Source of the DNA: an uncultured Eubacteriales bacterium
GTDB taxonomy: Bacteria; Bacillota; Clostridia; Lachnospirales; Anaerotignaceae
Assembly (NCBI GenBank): GCA_934552695.1
Contig: CAKTER010000096.1
Coordinates: 1-6,229, forward strand
Reading direction: 5' to 3'
DNA length: 6,229 nucleotides
Below are positions 6,132-6,229 of this stretch, in pieces. Below the pieces are notes generated by a model. The model was given only the letters and a program-made list of their open reading frames with translations. It did not search any database and was not told where the DNA came from. Numbering within the stretch: position 1 is the first letter of the stretch; the number at the start of each line of letters is the position of its first letter. The position numbers and the translations under genes are program-made.

Positions 6132-6229
6132 AAATACAAACAGATACTCGTGGGCAATCAATAAAAAGTTATACTTCACGCTGTTCGTTTTCCAATATCC
6201 TGTAGCTTTGCAATTATGCTGCTCTTTGA
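6123..6229 (-). CDS. Probable DNA methyltransferase, C-terminal end (partial)
   Basis: The last 34 codons of a gene that enters from the right edge and ends in TGA at 6125-6123. The visible peptide starts KEQHNCKATGYW and ends FLLIAHEYLFVFRR. The hydrophobic strand followed by HEYLFVFRR at the very C-terminus is characteristic, from my knowledge of the families, of site-specific N4-cytosine or N6-adenine DNA methyltransferases, where a last beta strand closes the catalytic fold. The catalytic (D/N/S)PPY and SAM-binding motifs lie outside the window. Base composition is far more AT-rich than the + strand genes, as is common for acquired restriction-modification genes. The specificity and type cannot be judged; another SAM-dependent methylase is the main alternative. 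Confidence 0.6.
   Translation of the reverse strand, partial: KEQHNCKATGYWKTNSVKYNFLLIAHEYLFVFRR

Overview
The window reads as chromosomal DNA of a moderately GC-rich Gram-positive anaerobe of the Clostridia, possibly Oscillospiraceae-like. This is inferred from strong AGGAGG-type Shine-Dalgarno (SD) sites, a heterodimeric ABC exporter typical of Firmicutes, a membrane-embedded PLD-type cardiolipin synthase and a lipoprotein polysaccharide deacetylase. No marker gene fixes the genus. About the first 5.9 kb is evenly GC-rich and all its genes are on the + strand. The last 303 bases are about 42% GC by hand count and coded on the minus strand.

Bases 1-2786 hold two ABC exporter half-transporters, the first cut by the window edge, overlapping as TAATG. 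Their nucleotide-binding motifs are complementary: the first has Asp for the catalytic Glu and Gln for the switch His, and the second has a changed signature (LSAGQ). They should form one heterodimeric exporter with a single consensus ATP site. After 44 bases carrying two mutually exclusive hairpins comes a GTG-started cardiolipin synthase with two intact HKD motifs (2831-4420), closed by a strong intrinsic terminator (4433-4471).

Bases 4472-4669 form a promoter region: a pyrimidine-rich stretch, an 11-bp-period direct repeat like a PhoB/WalR-family site where the -35 should be, an extended -10 box, and a leader hairpin whose 3' arm could also pair with the SD. It drives a lipoprotein of the polysaccharide deacetylase (CE4) fold (4670-5926), with the metal-binding Asp and HxxxH present but an unusual first motif and a long insertion.

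Seven bases past that stop codon the DNA changes character. Reading leftward on the minus strand are the last 34 codons of a probable DNA methyltransferase (6229-6123) and, in the same frame after its TGA, a 62-codon open frame ending at 5934. The methylase's last two Arg codons plus its stop form a near-perfect SD, yet no ATG or GTG opens the following frame. This looks like the edge of an acquired restriction-modification segment, possibly with a decayed second gene. The + strand genes share a cell-envelope theme (export, phospholipid synthesis, surface glycan editing), but only the two ABC genes are demonstrably one functional unit. I found no clear novel system; the least ordinary parts are the deacetylase control region and the minus-strand edge.
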